NCBI GenBank assembly: GCA_002449145.1
Contig: DKCG01000026.1
Location: forward strand, 162,720-194,501
DNA from: Christensenella sp. UBA6880
GTDB lineage: Bacteria; Bacillota; Clostridia; Christensenellales; CAG-917
DNA: 31,782 nt
Direction of reading: 5' to 3'
The notes below the pieces were generated by a model. That model did no database searches. It was not told where the DNA came from and saw nothing but the letters and a program-made list of their open reading frames with translations. The first letter of the stretch is position 1, and every line of letters begins with the position of its first letter. Shown here piece after piece: positions 7,133-13,850 of this stretch. A program made the position numbers and the translations under genes.

Positions 7133-8452
7133 ATGGCAAAAATGACAATCCGCGACGTAGACGTCAAAGGCAAAAAGTGTTTGGTTCGTTGCGACTTCAA
7201 CGTTCCTATGGTTGACGGCGTAATCACCGACGAGAACCGTATCAACGGTGCGCTTCCCACAATCAAGTATCTCGTCGATCACGGCGCAAAAGTTATCCTT
7301 TGCTCGCATATGGGCAAGCCCCACAACATCTTCACCGAGGGCTTCGGTCTGAACAAAAAAGAGAAAAAGGCTGTCGAGGCTCTTCCCGAAAACGAACAAG
7401 CGGCGGCAAAAGCCGAATATATCGCAAAGGCTCTCAAAAACGACCCCAAGAAGTTTACATTGAAACCCGTTGCGGACAAACTCGCTGAGCATTTCCCCGG
7501 CAAAGTCACCTTTGCAACCGACCTTGTGGGTGAAGACGCACACAAGAAAGTAGCGGCTCTCAAAGACGGCGAAATCGTGCTTTTGGAAAACACTCGTTTC
7601 GACGCAGGCGAGGAAAAGAACAGTGAAGAACTTTGCAGAAAACTCGCTGACTTCTGTGACATTTACGTCAACGACGCGTTCGGCACGGCACACCGCGCAC
7701 ACGCAACCACCGCAGGTATCGTTCAATACGGATTCGCACCCGTCGCGGTTAGCGGTTTCCTCATTGAAAAGGAACTCAAATTCCTCGGTAATGCGGTTGA
7801 AAACCCCGTTCGTCCCTTCGTTGCGATTCTCGGTGGCGCAAAAGTTGCAGACAAACTCAATGTCATCGACAATCTTCTCAACAAATGCGACACGCTCATC
7901 ATCGGCGGCGGTATGGCGTACACCTTCATCAAAGCACAAGGCGGCAGCGTTGGTCTTTCCCTCGTTGACGACGAAAAGATTGAGTACTGCAACAAGATGC
8001 TCGAAAAGGCAAAATCGCTCGGCAAGACCATTTATCTTCCCGTCGACACCGCAACTTGCGCCGGTTTCCCCGACCCGATCGACGCACACGTCGATATCGA
8101 GTACTGCGACAGTTATAATATTCCTGCCGACAGAGAAGGACTCGACATCGGCCCCAAGACGCAAGAACTCTTTGCGTCGGTCATTAAAAAAGCGAAAACG
8201 GTTGTTTGGAACGGACCTATGGGCGTTTTTGAAAATCCGCAACTTGCCGCAGGTACGAATGCAGTCGCAAAAGCAATGGCAGAAACCGACGCAACCACCA
8301 TCATCGGCGGCGGTGATTCCGCAGCGGCAGTCGCGCAACTCGGCTACGCCGACAAGATGACCCACATCTCAACGGGCGGCGGCGCATCGCTTGAGTTCCT
8401 TGAGGGTAAGGTTCTTCCCGGCATCGCCTGCCTTAACGACCGTGCAAATTGA
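7133..8452 (+). CDS. pgk: phosphoglycerate kinase
   Basis: Catalyses 1,3-bisphosphoglycerate + ADP to 3-phosphoglycerate + ATP in cytosolic glycolysis. Visible hallmarks are the N-terminal VRCDFNVP, the substrate-binding LLENTRFDAGEEKN and NDAFGTAHRAHAT, the hinge region AILGGAKVADK, NGPMGVFE in the nucleotide domain and the C-terminal GGGDSAAAVAQLG...STGGGASLEFLEGK. At 439 residues it is longer than the usual 390-400: about 40 extra, highly charged residues (roughly 64-106) lie between SHMGKPH and FTLKPVADKL, at the loop that follows the LGRPKG motif in other PGKs. A strong AAAGGAG site precedes the start. It is the first gene of a pgk-tpiA-gpmI cluster; no gap or eno gene is adjacent. Confidence 0.97.
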   Translation: MAKMTIRDVDVKGKKCLVRCDFNVPMVDGVITDENRINGALPTIKYLVDHGAKVILCSHMGKPHNIFTEGFGLNKKEKKAVEALPENEQAAAKAEYIAKALKNDPKKFTLKPVADKLAEHFPGKVTFATDLVGEDAHKKVAALKDGEIVLLENTRFDAGEEKNSEELCRKLADFCDIYVNDAFGTAHRAHATTAGIVQYGFAPVAVSGFLIEKELKFLGNAVENPVRPFVAILGGAKVADKLNVIDNLLNKCDTLIIGGGMAYTFIKAQGGSVGLSLVDDEKIEYCNKMLEKAKSLGKTIYLPVDTATCAGFPDPIDAHVDIEYCDSYNIPADREGLDIGPKTQELFASVIKKAKTVVWNGPMGVFENPQLAAGTNAVAKAMAETDATTIIGGGDSAAAVAQLGYADKMTHISTGGGASLEFLEGKVLPGIACLNDRAN

Positions 8453-8481
8453 CGAATAACTGTGTCAAAATCAGATTTCTT

Positions 8482-8515
8482 ACCCGTCGCGTACGAAAAA
8501 GTACGCTAGGCGGGT
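8482..8515 (+). repeat. hairpin element, copy 1 (pgk-tpiA spacer)
   Basis: Imperfect inverted repeat: ACCCG-TC-GCGTAC, 6-base loop, GTACGC-TAGG-CGGGT, with weaker pairing extending outward to about 8471-8528. It is followed at 8532-8544 by CCTTGTTCTTCAT. The inner GCGTAC/GTACGC core, the T(A/G)GG after it and the downstream 13-mer recur 118 bases later. Confidence 0.8.
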
Positions 8516-8593
8516 GCGAAAACTGACTTTTCCTTGTTCTTCATTCAATTTGCGCAGTCGTTCCACGACAAGCACTAACTTTGTCAGCATACA

Positions 8594-8640
8594 TTCGCTA
8601 CAAAATCGCGTACGCTTTGTACGCTGGGTTTTGTAGCGAA
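8594..8640 (+). repeat. hairpin element, copy 2 (pgk-tpiA spacer)
   Basis: A 12-bp perfect outer stem (TTCGCTACAAAA/TTTTGTAGCGAA) and an inner GCGTAC/GTACGC stem with a 5-base loop. The same CCTTGTTCTTCAT 13-mer follows at 8650-8662, then a related GTCGTT-ACAC. The 317-base spacer between pgk and tpiA contains no credible gene. Confidence 0.82.
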
Positions 8641-8723
8641 CGCACGCTTCCTTGTTCTTCATCCGATTATTGCTGTCGTTACACAAAAAAACAAGCGGGC
8701 GTGTAATCCAACCAAACCAAACT

Positions 8724-8738
8724 TACGCCGTAGGCGTA
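8724..8738 (+). repeat. short hairpin upstream of tpiA
   Basis: Perfect TACGCC/GGCGTA stem with a 3-base loop, about 30 bases before the tpiA start. No T-run follows, so it is more likely a leader structure than a terminator. Confidence 0.45.
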
Positions 8739-8769
8739 CAACATTAAAATACCACTTTTAGAGGCTAAT

Positions 8770-9519
8770 ATGAGAAAACCCATTATCGCAGGAAACTGGA
8801 AAATGAACAACACCATCGCCGATACGAAGGCACTTATCGCCGACCTTGCGCCGCTCGTTAAGGACGCTCAATGCGACGTCGTCATTTGCACGCCGTACAC
8901 CGATCTTGCAACCGCAGTCGAAATGACAAGAGCGACCAACATCAAAGTCGGAGCAGAGAACGTACACTGGGCTGAAAAAGGCGCATTTACCGGCGAAATT
9001 TCCGCAAAGATGCTCGTCGAACTCGGCGTTGAATACGTCATCATCGGTCACTCCGAACGTCGTCAATACTTCGGTGAAACCGACCAAACCGTCAACGCTC
9101 GCGCAAAAGCGGCTCTTGCGGCAGGTCTTAAACCCATCATTTGCGTAGGCGAAACTCTCGAAGAAAGAGAAGCAGGCATGGTTGACGACGTGCTTATTCG
9201 CCAAATCAAAGGCGCATTTGATGGTATCGACAAAGACGAACTCGACAACATTGTCATCGCATACGAACCCGTTTGGGCAATCGGTACGGGCAAAACCGCA
9301 ACGGCGGAAGTCGCAAACGAAACCATCGCAATCATTCGCAGAACTATGGCGGAACTTTATTGCCCCAAGTGCGCTGAAAATCGCGTTCGTATTCAATACG
9401 GCGGAAGTATGAACCCCAAGAACGTCAAAGAACTTATGTCTATGCCCGAAATCGACGGCGGACTTATCGGCGGCGCGTCTTTGAAGGCGGTCGATTTCTC
9501 GCAAGTCGTCAACTACTAA
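8770..9519 (+). CDS. tpiA: triosephosphate isomerase
   Basis: Interconverts dihydroxyacetone phosphate and glyceraldehyde 3-phosphate. The 249-residue length is exactly that of the family. Catalytic residues are visible: K11 in AGNWKMN, H94 in VIIGHSERR and E166 in AYEPVWAIGTGKTAT (which includes loop 6, the flexible lid), followed by the phosphate-binding IQYGGSMNPKN and GLIGGASL. The start has an AGAGG ribosome site. It lies 317 bases after pgk, an unusually long gap filled by the duplicated hairpin element, and 126 bases before gpmI. No clear promoter was found in the gap, so cotranscription with pgk is likely. Confidence 0.98.
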   Translation: MRKPIIAGNWKMNNTIADTKALIADLAPLVKDAQCDVVICTPYTDLATAVEMTRATNIKVGAENVHWAEKGAFTGEISAKMLVELGVEYVIIGHSERRQYFGETDQTVNARAKAALAAGLKPIICVGETLEEREAGMVDDVLIRQIKGAFDGIDKDELDNIVIAYEPVWAIGTGKTATAEVANETIAIIRRTMAELYCPKCAENRVRIQYGGSMNPKNVKELMSMPEIDGGLIGGASLKAVDFSQVVNY

Positions 9520-9559
9520 GTTTTTAACGACTAATTGGAATTTAGTGTTCAAAAAAAAG

Positions 9560-9605
9560 GATTGCCGAGTTTTGCGTGGCACGTCGTGCCGCAAAATCGG
9601 CAATC
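9560..9605 (+). repeat. long hairpin in the tpiA-gpmI spacer
   Basis: Stems GATTGCCGA/TCGGCAATC, TTTTGC/GCAAAA and GGCAC/GTGCC stack with small bulges into one rod of about 20 bp. No T-run follows on the plus strand; an A-run of eight precedes it, so on the minus strand it would resemble a terminator. It could be an RNA processing or stability element ahead of gpmI. Confidence 0.75.
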
Positions 9606-9645
9606 TAACCGTATAAAAATTATTTACAACAAAAAGGATATAACT

Positions 9646-11211
9646 ATGAAAAAACTCGTTTTGGTTGTTATGGACGGCGTCGGAAAGTCGAAAACAGGAC
9701 TCGGCGACGCTGTTTCGCTTGCAAATAAGCCGACTTTGGATATGCTTTTGAAAGACTGTCCGAACACTTACATCAAGGCACACGGCACGGCAGTCGGTCT
9801 GCCCAGCGACGACGATATGGGCAACAGCGAAGTGGGACACAACGCACTCGGGTGCGGTCAAGTCTATTCGCAAGGTGCAAAACTCGTCGAGGAAGCCATC
9901 GAAAGCGGCGACATTTTCAAGTCTGCCGCATGGCAAGAACTCAAAAACAACTGCGTTGCAAACGCAAGCGCAATGCACTTCATCGGCTTGCTCTCGGACG
10001 GCAACGTACACAGCAATATCGGGCATCTAATCGCATTGATTAAGGGCGCAAAGCGCGACGGTGTAAAGAAAGTGTTTGTTCACGTCTTGCTTGACGGCAG
10101 AGACGTTCCGGCAACGAGCGCGCTCACTTACGTCGATATGCTCGAAAACGCTATGTCGGAATTGAACGACGATAATTTCCACGCCTGTATAGCAAGCGGC
10201 GGCGGTCGTATGGTCATCACGATGGACAGATATTTCGCAAACTGGGATATGGTTAAAGCGGGATTCTACACCCACGTTTACGGCGAGGGCAGAGGGTTTG
10301 CGAGCGCAACCGAAGCCATCGAAACTTACCGCAACGAAAACCCCGGCATTATCGACCAGGATTTGCCTGCTTTCGTCATCAAAAAGGACGGTCAACCCGT
10401 CGGCGCAATGCACGACGGCGACAGTGTGATTTTGTTCAACTTCCGCGGCGACAGAGCCATCGAAATCTCTATGGCGTTCGACAATGCCGACTTCCACGGC
10501 TTCGACAGAGGCAATATGCCCAAAGTGCTTTACGCAGGTATGCTTCAATACGACGGCGACTTGCATTTGCCAAAGAGATTCCTCGTCGAACCGCCGCAAA
10601 TCAAGTACACGCTCAGCGAATTTCTCGTCAATCACGGCGTGAAATCCTATGCCGTGTCCGAAACGCAAAAGTACGGTCACGTCACGTATTTCTGGAACGG
10701 CAACCGCTCTGAAAAGTTCAGCGACGAACTCGAAGTTTGGGACGAAGTGCCTTCCGACAATGTGCCTTTCGATCAACGTCCGTGGATGAAATCCGCAGAA
10801 GTCACCGACAAGGTTATCGAGGCGATCGAATCCGAGCAATACGGCTTCATCCGTTGCAACTATCCCAACGGCGATATGGTTGGACACACCGGCAATCTCG
10901 ACGCAACGAGGATAGCGGTAGAAGCGGTTGACCTCGCTCTTGCGAGACTTCTTCCTGTCGTCAAAAAGCACGATTACGCGCTCATCGTCACCGCCGATCA
11001 CGGCAACGCCGACGAAATGCTCGAAAAGAACAAGAAAGGCGTCATTTCCGTGCGTACCGCGCACTCGCTCAATCCCGTTCCGTTCATCGTCTACAACTAC
11101 GATTGTGAAATCGCAGACGGTTCGTTCGGACTTTCCGACGTAGCGGCAACGGCAGTGAAGATTATGGGGTTTGAGGCGGATCCCCACTGGAACCCTTCCA
11201 TTATAAAATAA
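9646..11211 (+). CDS. gpmI: 2,3-bisphosphoglycerate-independent phosphoglycerate mutase
   Basis: A 521-residue alkaline-phosphatase-superfamily enzyme that interconverts 3- and 2-phosphoglycerate using two Mn2+ ions and a phosphoserine. The N-terminal MDGVG metal motif, the catalytic serine S61 in DDDMGNSEVGHNALGCG, the HVLLDGRDVPATSA and GRMVITMDRY segments, NFRGDRAIEIS, and the C-terminal NGDMVGHTG and VTADHGNADEM metal motifs are all present. Length fits the family (about 510). The ATG at 9646 is chosen because the alignment begins MKKLVLVVMDG and an AAAGGATA ribosome site precedes it. The last codons and the stop lie inside the left arm of a large inverted repeat (11198-11344). Confidence 0.98.
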   Translation: MKKLVLVVMDGVGKSKTGLGDAVSLANKPTLDMLLKDCPNTYIKAHGTAVGLPSDDDMGNSEVGHNALGCGQVYSQGAKLVEEAIESGDIFKSAAWQELKNNCVANASAMHFIGLLSDGNVHSNIGHLIALIKGAKRDGVKKVFVHVLLDGRDVPATSALTYVDMLENAMSELNDDNFHACIASGGGRMVITMDRYFANWDMVKAGFYTHVYGEGRGFASATEAIETYRNENPGIIDQDLPAFVIKKDGQPVGAMHDGDSVILFNFRGDRAIEISMAFDNADFHGFDRGNMPKVLYAGMLQYDGDLHLPKRFLVEPPQIKYTLSEFLVNHGVKSYAVSETQKYGHVTYFWNGNRSEKFSDELEVWDEVPSDNVPFDQRPWMKSAEVTDKVIEAIESEQYGFIRCNYPNGDMVGHTGNLDATRIAVEAVDLALARLLPVVKKHDYALIVTADHGNADEMLEKNKKGVISVRTAHSLNPVPFIVYNYDCEIADGSFGLSDVAATAVKIMGFEADPHWNPSIIK

Positions 11212-11344
11212 TCGCACCAAACAGCGTCTAACTTTGTCAGAGACACCCGCCCGTCAACTCATTTACGATTAGTAAATTAGGGTTGCCGTTCGGGTGTCTC
11301 TTTCGCGTTATACATCTGTTTGGGTGCGATTATTTTTATAATGG
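11198..11344. repeat. 147-base nested palindrome overlapping the gpmI stop codon
   Basis: Outer arms 11198-11224 and 11316-11344 match as inverted repeats over 27 positions with two single-base insertions. An 11-bp perfect middle pair (AGAGACACCCG, 11239-11249 with 11291-11301) and an inner ATTTAC/GTAAAT pair (11261-11277) nest inside. It may act as a terminator or processing structure for the glycolytic transcript, or be a MITE-like element; no target duplication is visible. Confidence 0.8.
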
Positions 11345-11512
11345 TTACGAAAAGTAATTTCAAAGACGGAACGCGAGCCGCTTATAGAGTTTTTGTATTG
11401 CTCACTATACAAAAGTGTAGCGCGTGTACTTTAATTAAAATTTCCCCTTTCCTCAGGTGTTTTCCCTATCTGCGAATTGACACATACCGTTTATAAGTGC
11501 GCTTCGAACGAG
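11345..11512. other. gene-free stretch in the gpmI-antiporter gap
   Basis: The gap between gpmI and the antiporter is 456 bases. This part holds the 18-mer AGACGGAACGCGAGCCGC (11364-11381), which recurs exactly at 31641-31658. I see no gene here. Confidence 0.5.
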
Positions 11513-11540
11513 TTGACATTAAAAAAGTCCGCGATATAAT
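11513..11540 (+). promoter_or_regulatory. consensus promoter-like sequence without a gene downstream
   Basis: TTGACA (11513-11518), 16-base spacer, TATAAT (11535-11540): both hexamers are perfect. The -10 falls inside the antiporter terminator hairpin. A transcript would run toward the 3' end of the antiporter gene in antisense. Confidence 0.5.
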
Positions 11541-11547
11541 CGCGGAC
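11527..11547 (-). terminator. intrinsic terminator of the antiporter gene
   Basis: Perfect 9-bp stem (GTCCGCGAT/ATCGCGGAC) with a 3-base loop; on the minus strand followed by six U. It lies about 120 bases after the antiporter stop codon. Confidence 0.85.
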
Positions 11548-11642
11548 GGCGGTTTTTTATCTCGTCTTCGAAATAGTAAATTCCGTATACGAGTAGGCTA
11601 CGAATAAGTTTTAGTTTCGGGTGTGGGCAGAGCCCACCCACA

Positions 11643-11677
11643 ATTATTCATTATTCATTATTCATTATTAATTATTA
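11643..11677. repeat. five tandem 7-bp repeats at the antiporter gene end
   Basis: ATTATTC three times followed by ATTATTA twice. The antiporter stop codon lies within the array, and the units supply further in-frame stops. Confidence 0.8.
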
Positions 11678-12990
11678 ATTCTTTCGGGTGCGGCAGTGTC
11701 TTCCTCGCTCGTCGGTTCGTCGGAAATAAGGGGCGGGTTGATAGGCGTGTCGCTCGGCGTATCGTTCGATTTGTCGTGTTTGTAGGTAAGTTTCAGCAGC
11801 AGTGGCGTGAGAAGGGAAGACACGATAATCAATATCAAAACGAAGGGCATAATCGACGCGTCTACGAGTCCGCTGTCAACGCCCTTTTGCGTGCAGACGA
11901 GCACGACTTCCGCTCTTGCCATCATACCGATGCCCACGCGCAGACTGTCCATAAACGAGTATCTGCAAATGAGCGAGCCGAGTCCGCAACCGATAACTTT
12001 GCCCAAAAGTCCTGCGGCGATAAATGCAAAGCCGAAGCCGACGATTGTGGGCGAAATCGCGCCGAAATCCGCATTTATGCCTATGCTTGCAAAGAAAACG
12101 GGTGCGAAAATCATATAGTTGCTGACCTCGACTTTTCTGTCGATGTAGCCCGATTCGGAGAGGGTGGAAAGCATAATGCCTGCAACGTACGCGCCCGTGA
12201 TGTCCGCAACGCCGAACCATTTTTCCGCGGCGTACGCAAAGAAGAAGCACATCGCAAAGCCTATAATCGGGATACGTCTATGGTGTTCGGGGTGGCGTTT
12301 GAGGTAGTGTTTGAGAAGCAGGTGCGCAACGATACCAACGCCGATTGCGGCGGCGAAGAAGCCTATCATTTTTCCGATTGCGATTCCGATTCCGTCGAGT
12401 CCGTTGCCCTTGTCGAGGGATATGAAAAGGGAAAGAAGAATGACGCCTATAATATCGTCGAGGATTGCGGCGGCGACGATCGAAGTGCCGACTTTGGTGT
12501 TGAGTTTGCCGAGTTCTTTGAGTGCGGCGACGGTTATGCTGACGCTGGTTGCCGCCAAAATCGCGCCGTAAAAGAGGTTGGTTATGACTTGGTGTTGAGT
12601 CATATCCTTGAATCCGCCGTTAAACGAAGTCGCAACCAAAAACCCGAATCCGAGAGGGAACAAAACGCCCAGAATCGTAATCAAAACGGACGGAAGGCCG
12701 CTGGTTTTGAACTGTTTGAGGTCGGTTTCGAGTCCTGCCGAAAACATAATTAGTATAACGCCGATTTTTGCTAGGAAGGACAGACCTTCGAGGGTGTAAT
12801 CGGTGAATACGGTTTGGTTTGGGATGTACTTGATAAAGCCGAGAAGTATGCCTGCAATAAGCATGCCAACCACTTGCGGAAGCCCTATTTTCTTGCCCAA
12901 AAGCGAGAAAAGTTTGGCGCAAAGAAGTATGAGCGCAAGCGGAAGCAAAATTTCAAAATATGCTATTGCGGATAAAGTTTGAGTGAACAT
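11668..12990 (-). CDS. CPA2-family cation/proton antiporter (KefB/NapA-like)
   Basis: A 440-residue integral membrane protein with about 12-13 hydrophobic helices. The N-terminal KKIGLPQVVGMLIAGILLGF and the paired aspartates in AILDDIIGVILL, the ion-binding site of CPA2 exchangers, identify the family, which swaps Na+ or K+ for H+. The soluble TrkA-N/RCK regulatory domain of KefB/KefC is absent; instead a disordered tail of about 35 residues rich in Ser, Thr, Pro and Asp ends the protein. The start has an AGGAAGG site. The gene is transcribed alone from the promoter at 13088-13116, with a leader of about 90 bases holding two hairpins. The transported ion cannot be told from sequence. Confidence 0.9.
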   Translation of the reverse strand: MFTQTLSAIAYFEILLPLALILLCAKLFSLLGKKIGLPQVVGMLIAGILLGFIKYIPNQTVFTDYTLEGLSFLAKIGVILIMFSAGLETDLKQFKTSGLPSVLITILGVLFPLGFGFLVATSFNGGFKDMTQHQVITNLFYGAILAATSVSITVAALKELGKLNTKVGTSIVAAAILDDIIGVILLSLFISLDKGNGLDGIGIAIGKMIGFFAAAIGVGIVAHLLLKHYLKRHPEHHRRIPIIGFAMCFFFAYAAEKWFGVADITGAYVAGIMLSTLSESGYIDRKVEVSNYMIFAPVFFASIGINADFGAISPTIVGFGFAFIAAGLLGKVIGCGLGSLICRYSFMDSLRVGIGMMARAEVVLVCTQKGVDSGLVDASIMPFVLILIIVSSLLTPLLLKLTYKHDKSNDTPSDTPINPPLISDEPTSEEDTAAPERINN

Positions 12991-13005
12991 ATATAGCCTT
13001 CCTGT

Positions 13006-13072
13006 GCCGAATCGAGTGTTCGGCGCAACGTGGTTTTAGGACGTTTGAAACTCGTCATAAGGTGCGAGTTTC
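13006..13072 (-). promoter_or_regulatory. structured leader of the antiporter mRNA
   Basis: Two perfect hairpins in the predicted leader: GAAACTCG/CGAGTTTC (13047-13072) and GCCGAA/TTCGGC (13006-13024), the latter just before the ribosome site. No known riboswitch class was recognised. Confidence 0.45.
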
Positions 13073-13087
13073 TTTCGTCAAGTCAAT

Positions 13088-13116
13088 GTTATACGCTTTG
13101 TTTGAAATATAGTCAA
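13088..13116 (-). promoter_or_regulatory. promoter of the antiporter gene
   Basis: On the minus strand TTGACT (13111-13116), 17-base spacer, TATAAC (13088-13093). Confidence 0.78.
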
Positions 13117-13191
13117 GCGAATGAGACGAATTAAAACACCCTTAAAAATTGTGCTAAAAACCGCGCTCGACCGCAAAATATAGTTTTTAAT

Positions 13192-13220
13192 TTGACAATA
13201 TGAGTTTATACTGGTAAAAT
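13192..13220 (+). promoter_or_regulatory. promoter of the orphan membrane protein gene
   Basis: TTGACA (13192-13197), 17-base spacer, TAAAAT (13215-13220), with TG at 13212-13213. It may also drive the downstream ABC exporter operon, since no terminator was found after the orphan gene. Confidence 0.75.
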
Positions 13221-13235
13221 ACAAAAAAGGATTGC

Positions 13236-13273
13236 GCATGCGCATATGGCGTATATACGCATGTATGTATGCA
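13236..13273. repeat. alternating purine-pyrimidine tract in the leader
   Basis: A 15-base alternating run (TGCGCATGCGCATAT) is followed, after one break, by a strictly alternating run of about 26 bases. It contains the palindromes TGCGCATGCGCA and GCGTATATACGC and lies between promoter and start codon. Confidence 0.7.
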
Positions 13274-13301
13274 CTATAAAAGCGCGTGGCAAGAGGAAAG
13301 A

Positions 13302-13739
13302 ATGGACTTTTTGTCGTTTCTGACACAAGCAGCGGATTATCTCGTAGGCTTTGCAAAGACATTTGCAGGGCTGTTTGCCGCGCTTATCCTGTTTATGGTG
13401 GCAAGGTGTTTTCCGCGCCGTATTCGCAGGTATTTTTCGGCGTGTGCCACGACGGTTATTACGGTTGCGTTGCTCAGGGATTCTTTCCATCAATTCTCGT
13501 TTTTCACGTTTAGGGCGATTATCGTCAATATGACGATTGCCTATATTACGGTGTTGACGTTTTTGTTTTTCGTTTACGTTGCGACCTACATTGCGCGCGT
13601 CAACGCGATACGCTCGTTTCAGAACGTACGCCGCGACATAAAATGCGACTCGCGCACGGTCAAAGGATTTGCATTGAGGAACGACGACATTTGCGCCTCG
13701 AACGCATTTTTGAGCATTTCACCTATTTGTATGCAATGA
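13302..13739 (+). CDS. orphan membrane protein, unknown function
   Basis: A 145-residue protein that I do not recognise. Hydrophobic segments lie at about residues 14-34, 45-60 and 70-98; between them is an Arg-rich stretch (ARCFPRRIRRYF) that should face the cytoplasm. The C-terminal 40 residues are hydrophilic with two Arg-rich clusters and several cysteines. The start at 13302 is chosen for its AAGAGGAAAG ribosome site; an in-frame ATG at 13269 lies inside the alternating-base tract and has none. It ends 111 bases before the ABC exporter ATPase with no terminator between, so it may be the first gene of that operon. Codon use resembles its neighbours, but expression is unproven. Confidence 0.65.
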   Translation: MDFLSFLTQAADYLVGFAKTFAGLFAALILFMVARCFPRRIRRYFSACATTVITVALLRDSFHQFSFFTFRAIIVNMTIAYITVLTFLFFVYVATYIARVNAIRSFQNVRRDIKCDSRTVKGFALRNDDICASNAFLSISPICMQ

Positions 13740-13769
13740 TATTTAAGAACTTTTGGCGGCAGGCGTATT

Positions 13770-13808
13770 CTCGCTTGCGCATTTGCGCGCGTATGCGTAC
13801 GCGCACAT
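13770..13808. repeat. alternating purine-pyrimidine tract before the ABC exporter ATPase
   Basis: Contains a strictly alternating run of about 25 bases rich in CG and TG steps, with a GCGCGT/ACGCGC hairpin at its centre. The following GGGC-GTAT-GCCC hairpin is about 20 bases before the ribosome site. No clear promoter hexamers were found here. Confidence 0.6.
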
Positions 13809-13850
13809 AAGGGGCGTATGCCCTAAGAAACTCGAAGGAGAACAATTTTT

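Noticed and set aside
8594..8640. Integron attC-type recombination site
   Set aside because: It is a strong hairpin, but the R-type core sites and an integrase gene are missing.
8480..8686. 68-codon minus-strand open frame in the pgk-tpiA gap
   Set aside because: It is the reading of the duplicated hairpin element; the two repeat units explain its sequence and there is no ribosome site.
11198..11344. Insertion sequence
   Set aside because: Inverted arms are present, but there is no transposase and no visible target duplication; it is kept only as a palindrome that could be MITE-like.
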